The position numbers and the translations under genes are program-made. The notes below the pieces were generated by a model, which was not told the DNA's origin, made no database searches, and saw only the letters and a program-made list of their open reading frames with translations. A stretch of DNA of 14,997 nt from Angelakisella sp. (GTDB lineage: Bacteria; Bacillota; Clostridia; Oscillospirales; Ruminococcaceae), in assembly GCA_020024515.1 (NCBI GenBank), contig JAHHTR010000045.1, positions 1 through 14,997 on the forward strand, given 5' to 3'. The stretch's first letter is position 1, and every line of letters starts with the position of its first letter. Below, piece after piece: positions 1 through 8,154 of this stretch.

Positions 1-36
1 CTATAAAATAATATAAAAATTTAACAGGAGGCTAAA

Positions 37-1320
37 ATGAGACAAATTTTTAAAAATGGTAATGTTTTCTTAAATAATAGTTTTTCTCTTGCCGATGTTG
101 TTGTTGATAACGGTATAGTTATTTCTATTAGCCCTTCTTTTCCTGTTTCAAATTGTGATACTATTGTCGATTGTAAAGATAAATATTTAATTCCCGGTTT
201 CGCAGATGTACATGTTCATTTGCGTGAACCGGGTTTTTTTTTCAAAGAAACAATAGCAACAGGTACAAAAGCAGGTGCAAGTGCCGGATACACATCGGTT
301 TGTTCTATGCCAAACCTTAATCCGCCACCGGATTCAAAAGAAAATCTGAATATACAAACAGAAATTATAAAAAATACGGCAAATATAAATGTATATCCAT
401 TTGCAACGCTGACACAGGGACAAACAGGCAGAGGCGATCTTGTAAATTACAGTGAACTGAAAGAATGTGGAGCAGTTGGATTTTCCGATGATGGCAGAGG
501 CGTGCAACAGGGTGAAAAAATGCTTGCTATTATGCAAGAGGTTAAAAAAATAGACGGAATAATCGCTGCACACTGCGAAGATGAAAGTTTACTTAACGGT
601 GGATATATCCACGACGGAATATATGCAAAAGAACATAACCACAAAGGAATATGCAGCGAAAGCGAATGGGGACAAATCAAACGAGACTTGGAACTTGTTG
701 AAAAAACAGGTTGCAAATACCACGTTTGCCACATTTCCACCGCACAATCTGTCAAATTAATAAGACAAGCAAAAGCAAAAGGCTTACCGGTAACTTGCGA
801 GACAGGTCCGCACTATCTACTGCTATGCGATGAAGATTTACAGGAAGACGGAAGATTTAAAATGAATCCGCCACTTCGCAGCAAAGAGGACAGACAAGCT
901 CTGATAGAAGGTATATGCGAGGGTACTATTGACGTGATAGCAACCGACCATGCACCACACACAACCGAAGAAAAGAGCAGAGGACTCGAAAAAAGCGCTA
1001 TGGGTGTAGTTGGACTTGAAACCGCTTTCCCTATAATGTACACATATTTTGTAAAGAAAAACATAATTACACTTGAAAAATTAATTGAACTTATGTGTAT
1101 TAACCCACGCAAAATTTTTAATCTTGACTGTGGACTGCAAGTAGGCAAAGAATGTAATATGGCAGTTTTAGACCTAAATACAAAATATACAGTAAATCCC
1201 GAAAACTTTTATTCAAAAGGACGTGCAACACCTTTTGCGAATATTGAAGTTTTCGGACAAAATATTAGAACAATAGTAAATGGGAGGACCGTATGGGAGA
1301 AAAATTTAACAGAAAATTAG
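37..1320 (+). CDS. pyrC: Dihydroorotase (class I)
   Basis: Zinc amidohydrolase that interconverts N-carbamoyl-L-aspartate and L-dihydroorotate, the third step of UMP synthesis, in the cytoplasm. The 427-residue length is normal for class I bacterial enzymes. Visible active-site elements are the HVHLREPG motif (metal ligands H59 and H61), GFSDDG with bridging Asp D151, AHCED (H179), CHIST (H232) and ATDHAPH with catalytic D304, so the enzyme looks fully active. The ATG is preceded by an AGGAGG at 27-32. It is the first gene visible in the pyr operon, and its 3' end overlaps carA by 28 bases, which suggests translational coupling. Any upstream pyrB or regulatory leader lies outside the window. 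The assignment is secure. Confidence 0.97.
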   Translation: MRQIFKNGNVFLNNSFSLADVVVDNGIVISISPSFPVSNCDTIVDCKDKYLIPGFADVHVHLREPGFFFKETIATGTKAGASAGYTSVCSMPNLNPPPDSKENLNIQTEIIKNTANINVYPFATLTQGQTGRGDLVNYSELKECGAVGFSDDGRGVQQGEKMLAIMQEVKKIDGIIAAHCEDESLLNGGYIHDGIYAKEHNHKGICSESEWGQIKRDLELVEKTGCKYHVCHISTAQSVKLIRQAKAKGLPVTCETGPHYLLLCDEDLQEDGRFKMNPPLRSKEDRQALIEGICEGTIDVIATDHAPHTTEEKSRGLEKSAMGVVGLETAFPIMYTYFVKKNIITLEKLIELMCINPRKIFNLDCGLQVGKECNMAVLDLNTKYTVNPENFYSKGRATPFANIEVFGQNIRTIVNGRTVWEKNLTEN

Positions 1321-2378
1321 TTTTGGAAAATGGCAAAGAATTTTTGGGATATGGTTTTGGTGCAAAAAACACAGACTGTGTAACTACTCTTGTATTTAAC
1401 ACCGGTGTCGTTGGCTATCAGGAGATACTGACAGACCCATCATACACAGGTCAAACAGTTGTTATGACTTATCCTCTTATTGGTAACTATGGCATTACTG
1501 ACGAAGATAATGAATGTAACACACCATCAATCAGCGGTATCGTTGTACGTGAATATTGCGACGAACCATCTAATTTCAGATTTACAAAGACTCTTTCCGA
1601 AGTAATGGAAGAACATAATATTGTAGGTATCAGCGGACTTGATACACGTTATCTTTCCGAAACAGTACGTGACAATGCAGGTATTCGAGGAATTATAACA
1701 GATATAAATACACCAACAGAAGAAGCTGTTGAAAAAATAAAAAACATAGAGATAAACCACAATGTAGTTGCCCAAATCAGTTGTAAAAAGAAATGGTATG
1801 CACGTACAGCAAGACCTGAATACAACATTGTTGCTATCGACTGTGGTATTAAGCACAGCATAATCAAATGTTTAAATAAGAGAAGATGTAACGTAATAGT
1901 AGTACCATACAATACATCTGCCAAGGAAATTCTAAAACTTAACCCTGACGGTGTTATTATCTCAAACGGTGCCGGCTGTCCAGAAGATATTCCTTGCGTA
2001 ATCGAAACAATAAAGGAATTAAAAGGCAAAGTGCCAATGTTTGGTATAGCTTTGGGTTATAGACTTATTGCAAATGCCTATGAATTAAAGCTTGAAAAAA
2101 TGGAACAAGCACATATCGGTGGCAGCTTCCCTATAAAGAATGTACTGACAAATAAAGTTACAATGTCATCACAAGGTCATAGCTATGCTGTAAACGCAGA
2201 CAGCCTAAACATACATAATCTAACACTTACTCACATAAATGTTATTGACAAAACAGTTGAAGGAATATGTGACGAACAAAATAAAGTTATGGCTGTTGAA
2301 TTTCACCCGGAAGGAGCTCCGGGAGTGCGTGACAATGAATATTTATTTGATGAATTTTTGGATATGATGAAAAAATAA
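1293..2378 (+). CDS. carA: Carbamoyl-phosphate synthase small subunit, glutaminase site lost
   Basis: CarA normally hydrolyses glutamine and passes ammonia to CarB. Length (361 aa) and fold match the family: an N-terminal domain with FNTG, GYQEILTDPSY (S50) and TYPLIGNYG, then a class I amidotransferase domain from about residue 175. The oddity is the nucleophile elbow. The family reads GICLGHQ, but here residues 251-257 read GIALGYR, so the catalytic Cys is Ala253 and the following His and Gln are Tyr256 and Arg257. Other pocket motifs have drifted: NGPGDP is NGAGCP (225-230), GGNHP is GGSFP (276-280) and QNHG is QGHS (294-297). His338 and Glu340 of the triad remain. I infer that this subunit cannot use glutamine. 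The frame is open throughout, so this is not a simple pseudogene. GGGAGG at 1282-1287 supports the start inside the pyrC end. Confidence 0.93.
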   Translation: MGEKFNRKLVLENGKEFLGYGFGAKNTDCVTTLVFNTGVVGYQEILTDPSYTGQTVVMTYPLIGNYGITDEDNECNTPSISGIVVREYCDEPSNFRFTKTLSEVMEEHNIVGISGLDTRYLSETVRDNAGIRGIITDINTPTEEAVEKIKNIEINHNVVAQISCKKKWYARTARPEYNIVAIDCGIKHSIIKCLNKRRCNVIVVPYNTSAKEILKLNPDGVIISNGAGCPEDIPCVIETIKELKGKVPMFGIALGYRLIANAYELKLEKMEQAHIGGSFPIKNVLTNKVTMSSQGHSYAVNADSLNIHNLTLTHINVIDKTVEGICDEQNKVMAVEFHPEGAPGVRDNEYLFDEFLDMMKK

Positions 2379-2429
2379 GTTATTTTTGAAAAAACTGATC
2401 GGAATTATAGAATAGGAGAATAAAAGTAT

Positions 2430-5400
2430 ATGCCAAAGAGAACAGATATAAAGAAAGTACTTGTTATAGGTTCAGGCCCTATTGTTATAGGACAGGCAGC
2501 AGAGTTTGACTATGCCGGAACACAAGCCTGTCTTGCCCTAAAAGAAGAAGGCTACGAAGTAGTACTTATAAACAGTAATCCTGCCACAATAATGACAGAT
2601 ACACATATTGCAGATAAAGTATATATGGAGCCACTTGACCTTGAATATGTTGCAAAAATTATTCGTTACGAACGTCCTGATGCGATTGTTCCGGGACTTG
2701 GCGGACAAACAGGACTAAACCTTGCAGTAAAACTTGCAAAAAAAGGTGTGCTAGATGAATGTAATGTAAAAATACTTGGTACAAGCTTTGAAAGTATCGA
2801 GAGAGCTGAAGACAGAGAACTGTTTAAAGAACTTTGCGAAAAAATAGGAGAGCCTGTTATACAATCCGAAATTGCAGAAAGTATGGAAGAAGTTATAAGA
2901 GCTGCTAACAATATAGGCTATCCACTTGTTCTTCGTCCTGCGTTTACACTTGGTGGTACAGGTGGTGGTTTTGCCGAAAACGAAGAAGAACTGCTTGAAG
3001 TTGCAAAAAATGCCCTAAGTCTGTCTCCTGTACATCAGGTATTGGTTGAAAAGAGCATAAAGGGATACAAAGAAATAGAATTTGAAGTTATGCGTGACCG
3101 AAACGATACAGCTATTGCAATATGCAGTATGGAAAACATTGACCCTGTAGGTATACATACAGGTGACAGCCTTGTTGTTGCACCATCTCAAACTCTTACA
3201 GACAAAGAATACAATATGCTACGTGACAGTGCATTAAAGATAATAAGAGAACTTAAAATCGAGGGTGGTTGTAATGTTCAGTTTGCCCTTGACCCACATT
3301 CTTTCGATTATTTCCTAATCGAAGTAAACCCACGTGTATCACGTTCTTCTGCGCTTGCATCAAAAGCCACAGGCTATCCGATAGCACGTGTTACAGCAAA
3401 AGTTGCGGTAGGTCTTACTCTTGATGAAATTATGCTTTCAACAGTACCTGCTTGTTGCGAACCATCAGTTGACTATGTTGTACTAAAAGCGCCACGTTTC
3501 CCATTTGATAAATTCCCTGGTGCGTCAAACAAACTTTCAACACAGATGAAGGCAACAGGTGAAGTTATGTCAATAGGCAGAACTATTGAAGAAAGCCTAC
3601 TAAAAGCCGTACGTTCACTTGAAACAGGCGTTTGCCATATTTACAGCAAAAAATTCGATAGTATGAGTGACACACAAATAAAAGAATATATTGCAGACAG
3701 TACAGATGACAGACTATATGCAATAGCAGAGCTTATCCGTCGCAATAATGACGATTTAATAAGCATATATAACATAACAAAAATAGATATGCTGTTCCTA
3801 ACAAAAATCAAGAACATTGTTTTACAGGAAATGAAACTAAAAAATAATATAAATGATATAGAAGTGCTGAAAGAAAGCAAAAAAATGGGTATCAGTGACA
3901 AATATATCGGACAGCTTTGGGGACTTACAGAAATCGAAGTATACAACCTAAGAAAAGAAAACAATATCAGACCTGTATACAAAATGATTGATACTTGTAG
4001 CGGAGCATTCAAAGGATATGTACCATTCTTTTACAGTACATACGAAGAACGCAATGAGACTGTTGTTACAGATAACAAGAAAATTATAGTTTTAGGTTCA
4101 GGGCCTATCCGTATAGGACAAGGTGTAGAGTTTGACTATTCAACAGTACACGCAATATGGGCAATTCGTGAGGCAGGTTACGAAGCTATAATAATCAACA
4201 ATAACCCCGAAACAGTTTCAACAGACTATACAACAAGCGACAAACTATATTTTGAACCACTTACAATAGAAGATGTTATGAACATCATTGATATAGAAAA
4301 ACCAATGGGTGTAGTTGTTTCACTTGGTGGACAAACAGCAATTAACCTTGCAGATAAACTTGATAAACTAAATGTAAATATAATTGGTACAGACGTTGTA
4401 GCTATTGAACGTGCCGAAAATCGTGACAGCTTTGAAAAAATTATGCAAGAGCTGAAAATTCCACAACCAAAAGGTGAAGCTGTTACAAATATTGAAGAAG
4501 GTGTACGTGTAGCAAGCGAAATAGGCTATCCTGTGCTTGTTCGTCCATCTTATGTTCTTGGCGGTCGCGCTATGCAGATAGTGGCAAATGAAAATGAACT
4601 ACGCAAATACCTACAAACCGCCGTTGAAATTAACACAGAACAACCTGTTCTTGTTGATAAATATATTCGTGGTAAAGAGCTTGAAACAGATGCTATTTGC
4701 GACGGTACAGATGTATTTATCCCCGGAATAATGGAGCTTGTTGAAAGAACAGGTGTACATTCAGGCGACAGTATCAGCGTATATCCTACATACAGCGTTT
4801 CACAAAAAGTAAAAGATACTATCATTGACTACACAGTTAAACTTGGTCTTGGCATAGGTATCAAAGGACTATACAACATACAATTCATTGTTGATAACAA
4901 TGAAAATGTATATGTAATCGAGGTAAATCCACGTTCATCTCGTACTGTACCATTCCTAAGCAAATCAACAGGTGTTCAAATGGCAAAAATCGCAACAAAC
5001 GTAATGCTCGGCAAATCACTTAAAGAGCAAGGCATAACACAAGTTTGCCATACAGAGAAAAAACGTTGGTATGTAAAAGTTCCTTCATTCTCATTCTCAA
5101 AAATACGTGGACTGGACGCTTACCTATCCCCTGAAATGAAATCCACCGGTGAAGCAATCGGTTATGACAAAGAACTAAATCGTGCACTATACAAAGCACT
5201 ACAAGCAAGTGGTATGAATGTTTCAAACTATGGTACTATCTTTGTAACCATTGCCGATGAAGACAAAGAAGAAGCACTTCCACTTGTAAGAAGATTCTAT
5301 AACTTAGGATTTAATATAGAAGCTACAATGGGTTCTGCCGAATTTCTGAAACAACATAATATCAAAACTCGTGCAAAGAAAAAGATTAGTGAGGGCAGTA

Positions 5401-5612
5401 ACGAAATACTTGACTCCCTACGCAAAGGACACGTTGCATACGTTATCAATACATCAGGACTCTCACACAACGAAGCAAAAGATGGCTTTATTATAAGAAG
5501 AACAGCAGTTGAAAACAATGTGCCTATGTTCACTTCACTTGAAACTGTACGTGTTCTGTTAAATGTACTTGAAGAAATAACAATGAGTGTTTCCACTATT
5601 GATGCAGAATAA
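2430..5612 (+). CDS. carB: Carbamoyl-phosphate synthase large subunit
   Basis: The 1060-residue synthetase subunit makes carbamoyl phosphate from bicarbonate, ammonia and two ATP. The two homologous halves are clear. The first starts near residue 8 (VLVIGSGPIVIGQ) with ATP-grasp motifs RPAFTLGGTGGG and IEVNPRVSRSS (metal ligands E298, N300). The second starts near residue 550 (IIVLGSGPIRIGQ) with RPSYVLGGRAM and IEVNPRSSRTVPF (E831, N833). An MGS-like allosteric domain follows from about residue 930. Catalytic motifs of both halves look intact, in contrast to CarA. In the central oligomerisation domain the usual DTCAAEF reads DTCSGAF (521-527). AGGAG at 2414-2418 lies 11 bases before the ATG, and the gap to carA is 51 bases. 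In this operon it serves pyrimidine synthesis, though it could also feed arginine synthesis. Confidence 0.97.
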   Translation: MPKRTDIKKVLVIGSGPIVIGQAAEFDYAGTQACLALKEEGYEVVLINSNPATIMTDTHIADKVYMEPLDLEYVAKIIRYERPDAIVPGLGGQTGLNLAVKLAKKGVLDECNVKILGTSFESIERAEDRELFKELCEKIGEPVIQSEIAESMEEVIRAANNIGYPLVLRPAFTLGGTGGGFAENEEELLEVAKNALSLSPVHQVLVEKSIKGYKEIEFEVMRDRNDTAIAICSMENIDPVGIHTGDSLVVAPSQTLTDKEYNMLRDSALKIIRELKIEGGCNVQFALDPHSFDYFLIEVNPRVSRSSALASKATGYPIARVTAKVAVGLTLDEIMLSTVPACCEPSVDYVVLKAPRFPFDKFPGASNKLSTQMKATGEVMSIGRTIEESLLKAVRSLETGVCHIYSKKFDSMSDTQIKEYIADSTDDRLYAIAELIRRNNDDLISIYNITKIDMLFLTKIKNIVLQEMKLKNNINDIEVLKESKKMGISDKYIGQLWGLTEIEVYNLRKENNIRPVYKMIDTCSGAFKGYVPFFYSTYEERNETVVTDNKKIIVLGSGPIRIGQGVEFDYSTVHAIWAIREAGYEAIIINNNPETVSTDYTTSDKLYFEPLTIEDVMNIIDIEKPMGVVVSLGGQTAINLADKLDKLNVNIIGTDVVAIERAENRDSFEKIMQELKIPQPKGEAVTNIEEGVRVASEIGYPVLVRPSYVLGGRAMQIVANENELRKYLQTAVEINTEQPVLVDKYIRGKELETDAICDGTDVFIPGIMELVERTGVHSGDSISVYPTYSVSQKVKDTIIDYTVKLGLGIGIKGLYNIQFIVDNNENVYVIEVNPRSSRTVPFLSKSTGVQMAKIATNVMLGKSLKEQGITQVCHTEKKRWYVKVPSFSFSKIRGLDAYLSPEMKSTGEAIGYDKELNRALYKALQASGMNVSNYGTIFVTIADEDKEEALPLVRRFYNLGFNIEATMGSAEFLKQHNIKTRAKKKISEGSNEILDSLRKGHVAYVINTSGLSHNEAKDGFIIRRTAVENNVPMFTSLETVRVLLNVLEEITMSVSTIDAE

Positions 5613-5628
5613 TTATCACAAAAAAAAT

Positions 5629-5660
5629 ATATCCGGTTGGGAATCTTCCTTACCGGATAT
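5629..5660. repeat. Perfect 9-bp inverted repeat between carB and pyrK
   Basis: ATATCCGGT (5629-5637) is repeated inverted as ACCGGATAT (5652-5660), and GGAA and TTCC face each other inside the loop. On the + strand the hairpin is followed by a short AU-rich stretch and the pyrK ribosome binding site, not by a T-run. On the - strand it is followed by eight Ts (complement of 5620-5628), so it has the shape of an intrinsic terminator for antisense transcripts. It may instead act as an mRNA processing or stability element between carB and pyrK. Confidence 0.6.
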
Positions 5661-5666
5661 TCTATA

Positions 5667-5675
5667 AAGAGGGGG
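5667..5675 (+). promoter_or_regulatory. pyrK ribosome binding site
   Basis: AAGAGGGGG sits 9 bases before a TTG at 5685. It decides the pyrK start in favour of that TTG, because the upstream TTG at 5637 has no Shine-Dalgarno sequence and lies inside the carB-pyrK hairpin. Confidence 0.7.
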
Positions 5676-5684
5676 TTTCATATT

Positions 5685-6425
5685 TTGGAAATCAAACAAA
5701 TTTTTACAATATCCGAAAATGAAAATATTGAAAAAAATGTTTACAAAATGGTGCTTTTAGGTAATACAACCGCTTTTACACGTGCAGGACAATTTGTGAA
5801 TATAAGTTTGCAAGGTAAATATTTGCGTAGACCTATATCTGTATGTCACAAAGATGAAAACAGCCTTACATTAATCTATAAAGTTGTCGGAGAAGGTACA
5901 GAGCAAATGTCAAAAATGCAAAACGGCGACAAACTTGACATACTTGTAGCACTTGGTAACGGTTTTGATACAGATATAGATTGTCAAAATCCACTTCTTA
6001 TCGGAGGAGGTGTCGGTGTGCCTCCACTCTATGATGTTGCACTGAACTTTATTAACAAAGGCATAACTCCTACTGTAATACTTGGATTTAATAACAAAGA
6101 AGAAATCTTTTATGAAGACGAGTTCAAAAAACTTGGCGCAAATGTATATGTATCAACAGTAAACGGTGAATATGGTACAAAAGGTTTTGTTACTGACTGT
6201 ATAAAGAACAAAAATATAGCATATGACTATTACTTTGCTTGCGGTCCTGAACCTATGCTGAAAGCTATACACAGCACTTGTAGTACAAAAGGACAATTAA
6301 GCTTTGAAGAACGTATGGGTTGTGGCTTTGGTGCATGTATGGGTTGCAGCTGCAAAACAAAATACGGCAATAAACGTATATGCAAAGACGGTCCGATTTT
6401 AACAAGTGAGGAGGTTATTTGGTAA
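5685..6425 (+). CDS. pyrK: Dihydroorotate dehydrogenase B, electron transfer subunit
   Basis: PyrK carries FAD and a 2Fe-2S cluster and passes electrons from the PyrD FMN to NAD+. With the TTG start at 5685 it has 246 residues, a usual length. The start is chosen because AAGAGGGGG lies 9 bases upstream and because ITS homologues begin near this LEIKQ segment. The frame stays open further upstream to 5637, but that part overlaps a hairpin. Visible parts are the flavin-binding RRPISV segment, the GGGVGVPPL nucleotide loop, CGPEPM, and the C-terminal cluster ligands C213, C218, C221 and C233 in ERMGCGFGACMGC. An extra Cys at 223 gives the sequence CSC. The stop shares one base with the pyrD ATG (TAATG), so the two subunits are probably translationally coupled. 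Confidence 0.95.
   Translation: MEIKQIFTISENENIEKNVYKMVLLGNTTAFTRAGQFVNISLQGKYLRRPISVCHKDENSLTLIYKVVGEGTEQMSKMQNGDKLDILVALGNGFDTDIDCQNPLLIGGGVGVPPLYDVALNFINKGITPTVILGFNNKEEIFYEDEFKKLGANVYVSTVNGEYGTKGFVTDCIKNKNIAYDYYFACGPEPMLKAIHSTCSTKGQLSFEERMGCGFGACMGCSCKTKYGNKRICKDGPILTSEEVIW
6408..6414 (+). promoter_or_regulatory. pyrD ribosome binding site
   Basis: GAGGAGG lies inside the end of pyrK, 10 bases before the ATG at 6425 but only 4 bases before an in-frame TTG at 6419. The spacing favours ATG 6425 as the pyrD start. Confidence 0.7.
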
Positions 6426-7339
6426 TGAATAAAGATTTATCTGTAAATCTATCGGGACTCCACCTAGATAATCCAATTATCCCTGCAAGCGGTACTTTCG
6501 GTTTTGGTAAAGAGTTTAAAGACTACTATGATATAAATATCCTAGGTAGCTTTTCATTCAAAGGAACAACCGCTGAAGAACGTTTCGGTAATCCTACACC
6601 ACGTATTGCCGAGTGCCACAGCGGAATGTTAAATTCAGTTGGACTGCAAAATAATGGTATTGACTACGTTATAGAAAAACAACTACCTGAACTTAAAACA
6701 TATTTTAATAAAAAAGTAATTGCCAATATATCAGGCTTTTCAAAAGAAGAATATGTAAAATGCTGTCAAATGATAGACAAAGAAGAACAAGTTGGAATAA
6801 TCGAAGTTAATGTAAGTTGTCCCAATGTTCACAACGGCGGTATGGCTTTCGGAACATCAGCAGAAAGTGTTGCAGAAGTAACAAGAGCAGTAAAAGCTGT
6901 TACCACAAAGCCTGTATATATAAAGCTGAGTCCAAACGTAACAGATATAGTAAGTATTGCAAAAGCTTGTGAAGATGCAGGTGCAGACGGTATCAGCCTT
7001 ATAAATACGCTTCTTGGTATGCGAATAGACTTAAACAAAAGAAAGCCTATTCTTGCAAATAAAATGGGTGGGTTTTCAGGCCCTGCTATTTTCCCAGTAG
7101 CTGTACGTATGGTTTATCAAGTTTCAAAAGCCGTAAAAATCCCTGTAATGGGTATGGGTGGCGTAACAACCGCACACGATGTTATAGAAATGATGATGGC
7201 AGGTGCTACTGCTGTACAGATAGGTGCAGCAAACCTTGTTAATCCTTACGCTTGTAAAGAAATAATAGATAAATTGCCTTTGGAAATGGAAAAACTCGGT
7301 ATAGAAAAATTATCGGATATAATAGGAATATGTGAATAA
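6425..7339 (+). CDS. pyrD: Dihydroorotate dehydrogenase B, catalytic subunit
   Basis: FMN-containing TIM-barrel enzyme that oxidises dihydroorotate to orotate. The paired pyrK makes it the NAD+-linked class 1B heterotetrameric form, which suits an anaerobe. From ATG 6425 it has 304 residues, typical for the class. The N-terminal PASGTFGFG segment, the substrate loop with NSVGLQN, and VNVSCPNVHNGG with the catalytic base C132 (class 1 enzymes use Cys, class 2 use Ser) are all present. GMGGVTTAHDVIEMMMAGATAVQIG near the C-terminus is the FMN phosphate-binding region. The ATG overlaps the pyrK stop by one base, and pyrF follows after 33 bases. The assignment is secure. Confidence 0.96.
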   Translation: MNKDLSVNLSGLHLDNPIIPASGTFGFGKEFKDYYDINILGSFSFKGTTAEERFGNPTPRIAECHSGMLNSVGLQNNGIDYVIEKQLPELKTYFNKKVIANISGFSKEEYVKCCQMIDKEEQVGIIEVNVSCPNVHNGGMAFGTSAESVAEVTRAVKAVTTKPVYIKLSPNVTDIVSIAKACEDAGADGISLINTLLGMRIDLNKRKPILANKMGGFSGPAIFPVAVRMVYQVSKAVKIPVMGMGGVTTAHDVIEMMMAGATAVQIGAANLVNPYACKEIIDKLPLEMEKLGIEKLSDIIGICE

Positions 7340-7372
7340 AAACAATATTGAAATAAATGGAGGAAAAGTGTA

Positions 7373-8080
7373 ATGGAAAATAACAGAGATGTAATAATAG
7401 CTTGCGACTTTAAAAACGAAGCGGAAGTTATGAACTTTTTAGATAAATTTGAAGGTGTGGAAAAACCTTTTGTAAAAATAGGTATGGAGCTTTTTTATGG
7501 CGCAGGACCTGATATCGTAAGAAAAATTAAGACACGTGGGCATAAAATATTTCTTGATTTAAAACTACACGATATCCCAAATACAGTAAAAAAAGCTATG
7601 GCAGTGCTTTCATCACTGGACGTTGATATATGCAACCTACACGCGGCAGGCACAAAAGAAATGATGACAGCAGCACTTGAAGGTCTAACTCGTCCTGACG
7701 GCACACGTCCACTGCTTATTGCCGTAACACAACTTACATCAACAAGCGAAGAACGTATGCAAAAAGAACTGCTTATCAACGAAACAATAGAAAATACTGT
7801 TATAAAATATGCGCAAAATGCAAAAGAGTCAGGACTTGACGGTGTAGTTTGTTCCCCACTCGAAGCTGAACTTGTTAAAAAGAACTGTGGAAAAAAGTTT
7901 TTAACAGTAACACCCGGTATCCGCTTTGCAGACGGTGAAGTTGGTGACCAAGTAAGAATAACAACTCCCGAGCGAGCAAAAGAAATTGGTTCAGACTATA
8001 TAGTTGTAGGTAGACCAATAACAGCAGCCGAAGACCCCGTTGCCGCATACAGAAGATGTGTGGAAGAATTTTGTAAATAA
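7373..8080 (+). CDS. pyrF: Orotidine 5'-phosphate decarboxylase (type 1)
   Basis: Decarboxylates OMP to UMP, the final step of the pathway. It has 235 residues, the normal size for the short bacterial (group I) enzyme rather than the longer type 2 form found in some bacteria. The catalytic signature FLDLKLHDIPNTV is present with D62, K64 and D67. The phosphate-binding C-terminal part shows TPGIRFADGEVGDQVRI and YIVVGRPITAAEDP. GGAGG at about 7360-7364 precedes the ATG. The Bacillus-type order would put pyrE directly after it, but here a promoter and a GNAT gene intervene. Confidence 0.97.
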   Translation: MENNRDVIIACDFKNEAEVMNFLDKFEGVEKPFVKIGMELFYGAGPDIVRKIKTRGHKIFLDLKLHDIPNTVKKAMAVLSSLDVDICNLHAAGTKEMMTAALEGLTRPDGTRPLLIAVTQLTSTSEERMQKELLINETIENTVIKYAQNAKESGLDGVVCSPLEAELVKKNCGKKFLTVTPGIRFADGEVGDQVRITTPERAKEIGSDYIVVGRPITAAEDPVAAYRRCVEEFCK

Positions 8081-8086
8081 AGTTTA

Positions 8087-8115
8087 TTGACTAAAACCAT
8101 AAAATTAATTATAAT
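8087..8115 (+). promoter_or_regulatory. Sigma-A type promoter upstream of GNAT-pyrE
   Basis: TTGACT (8087-8092) and TATAAT (8110-8115) are separated by exactly 17 bases, which is close to the housekeeping consensus. The predicted start is near 8122, 30-odd bases before the GNAT start codon. It lies in the 74-base pyrF-GNAT gap, the longest gap inside the operon. Confidence 0.75.
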
Positions 8116-8154
8116 CGTTTTAATTACAATCTATTTATAAAGAGGGTATTTAAA

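Noticed and set aside
1..26. TATAAA/TATAAT-like stretch just upstream of pyrC as a promoter
   Set aside because: Any -35 would be outside the window, and AT-rich DNA gives such matches by chance. pyrC is probably internal to the operon, as in the Bacillus order.
2040..2060. Sequencing error as the cause of the missing CarA cysteine
   Set aside because: Cys to Ala needs two base changes, and several separate glutamine-pocket residues are also changed while the frame stays open, so a single error is unlikely.
5637..5684. Extended pyrK N-terminus from TTG 5637
   Set aside because: It has no ribosome binding site and would start inside the hairpin. TTG 5685 has a good site at the right spacing.
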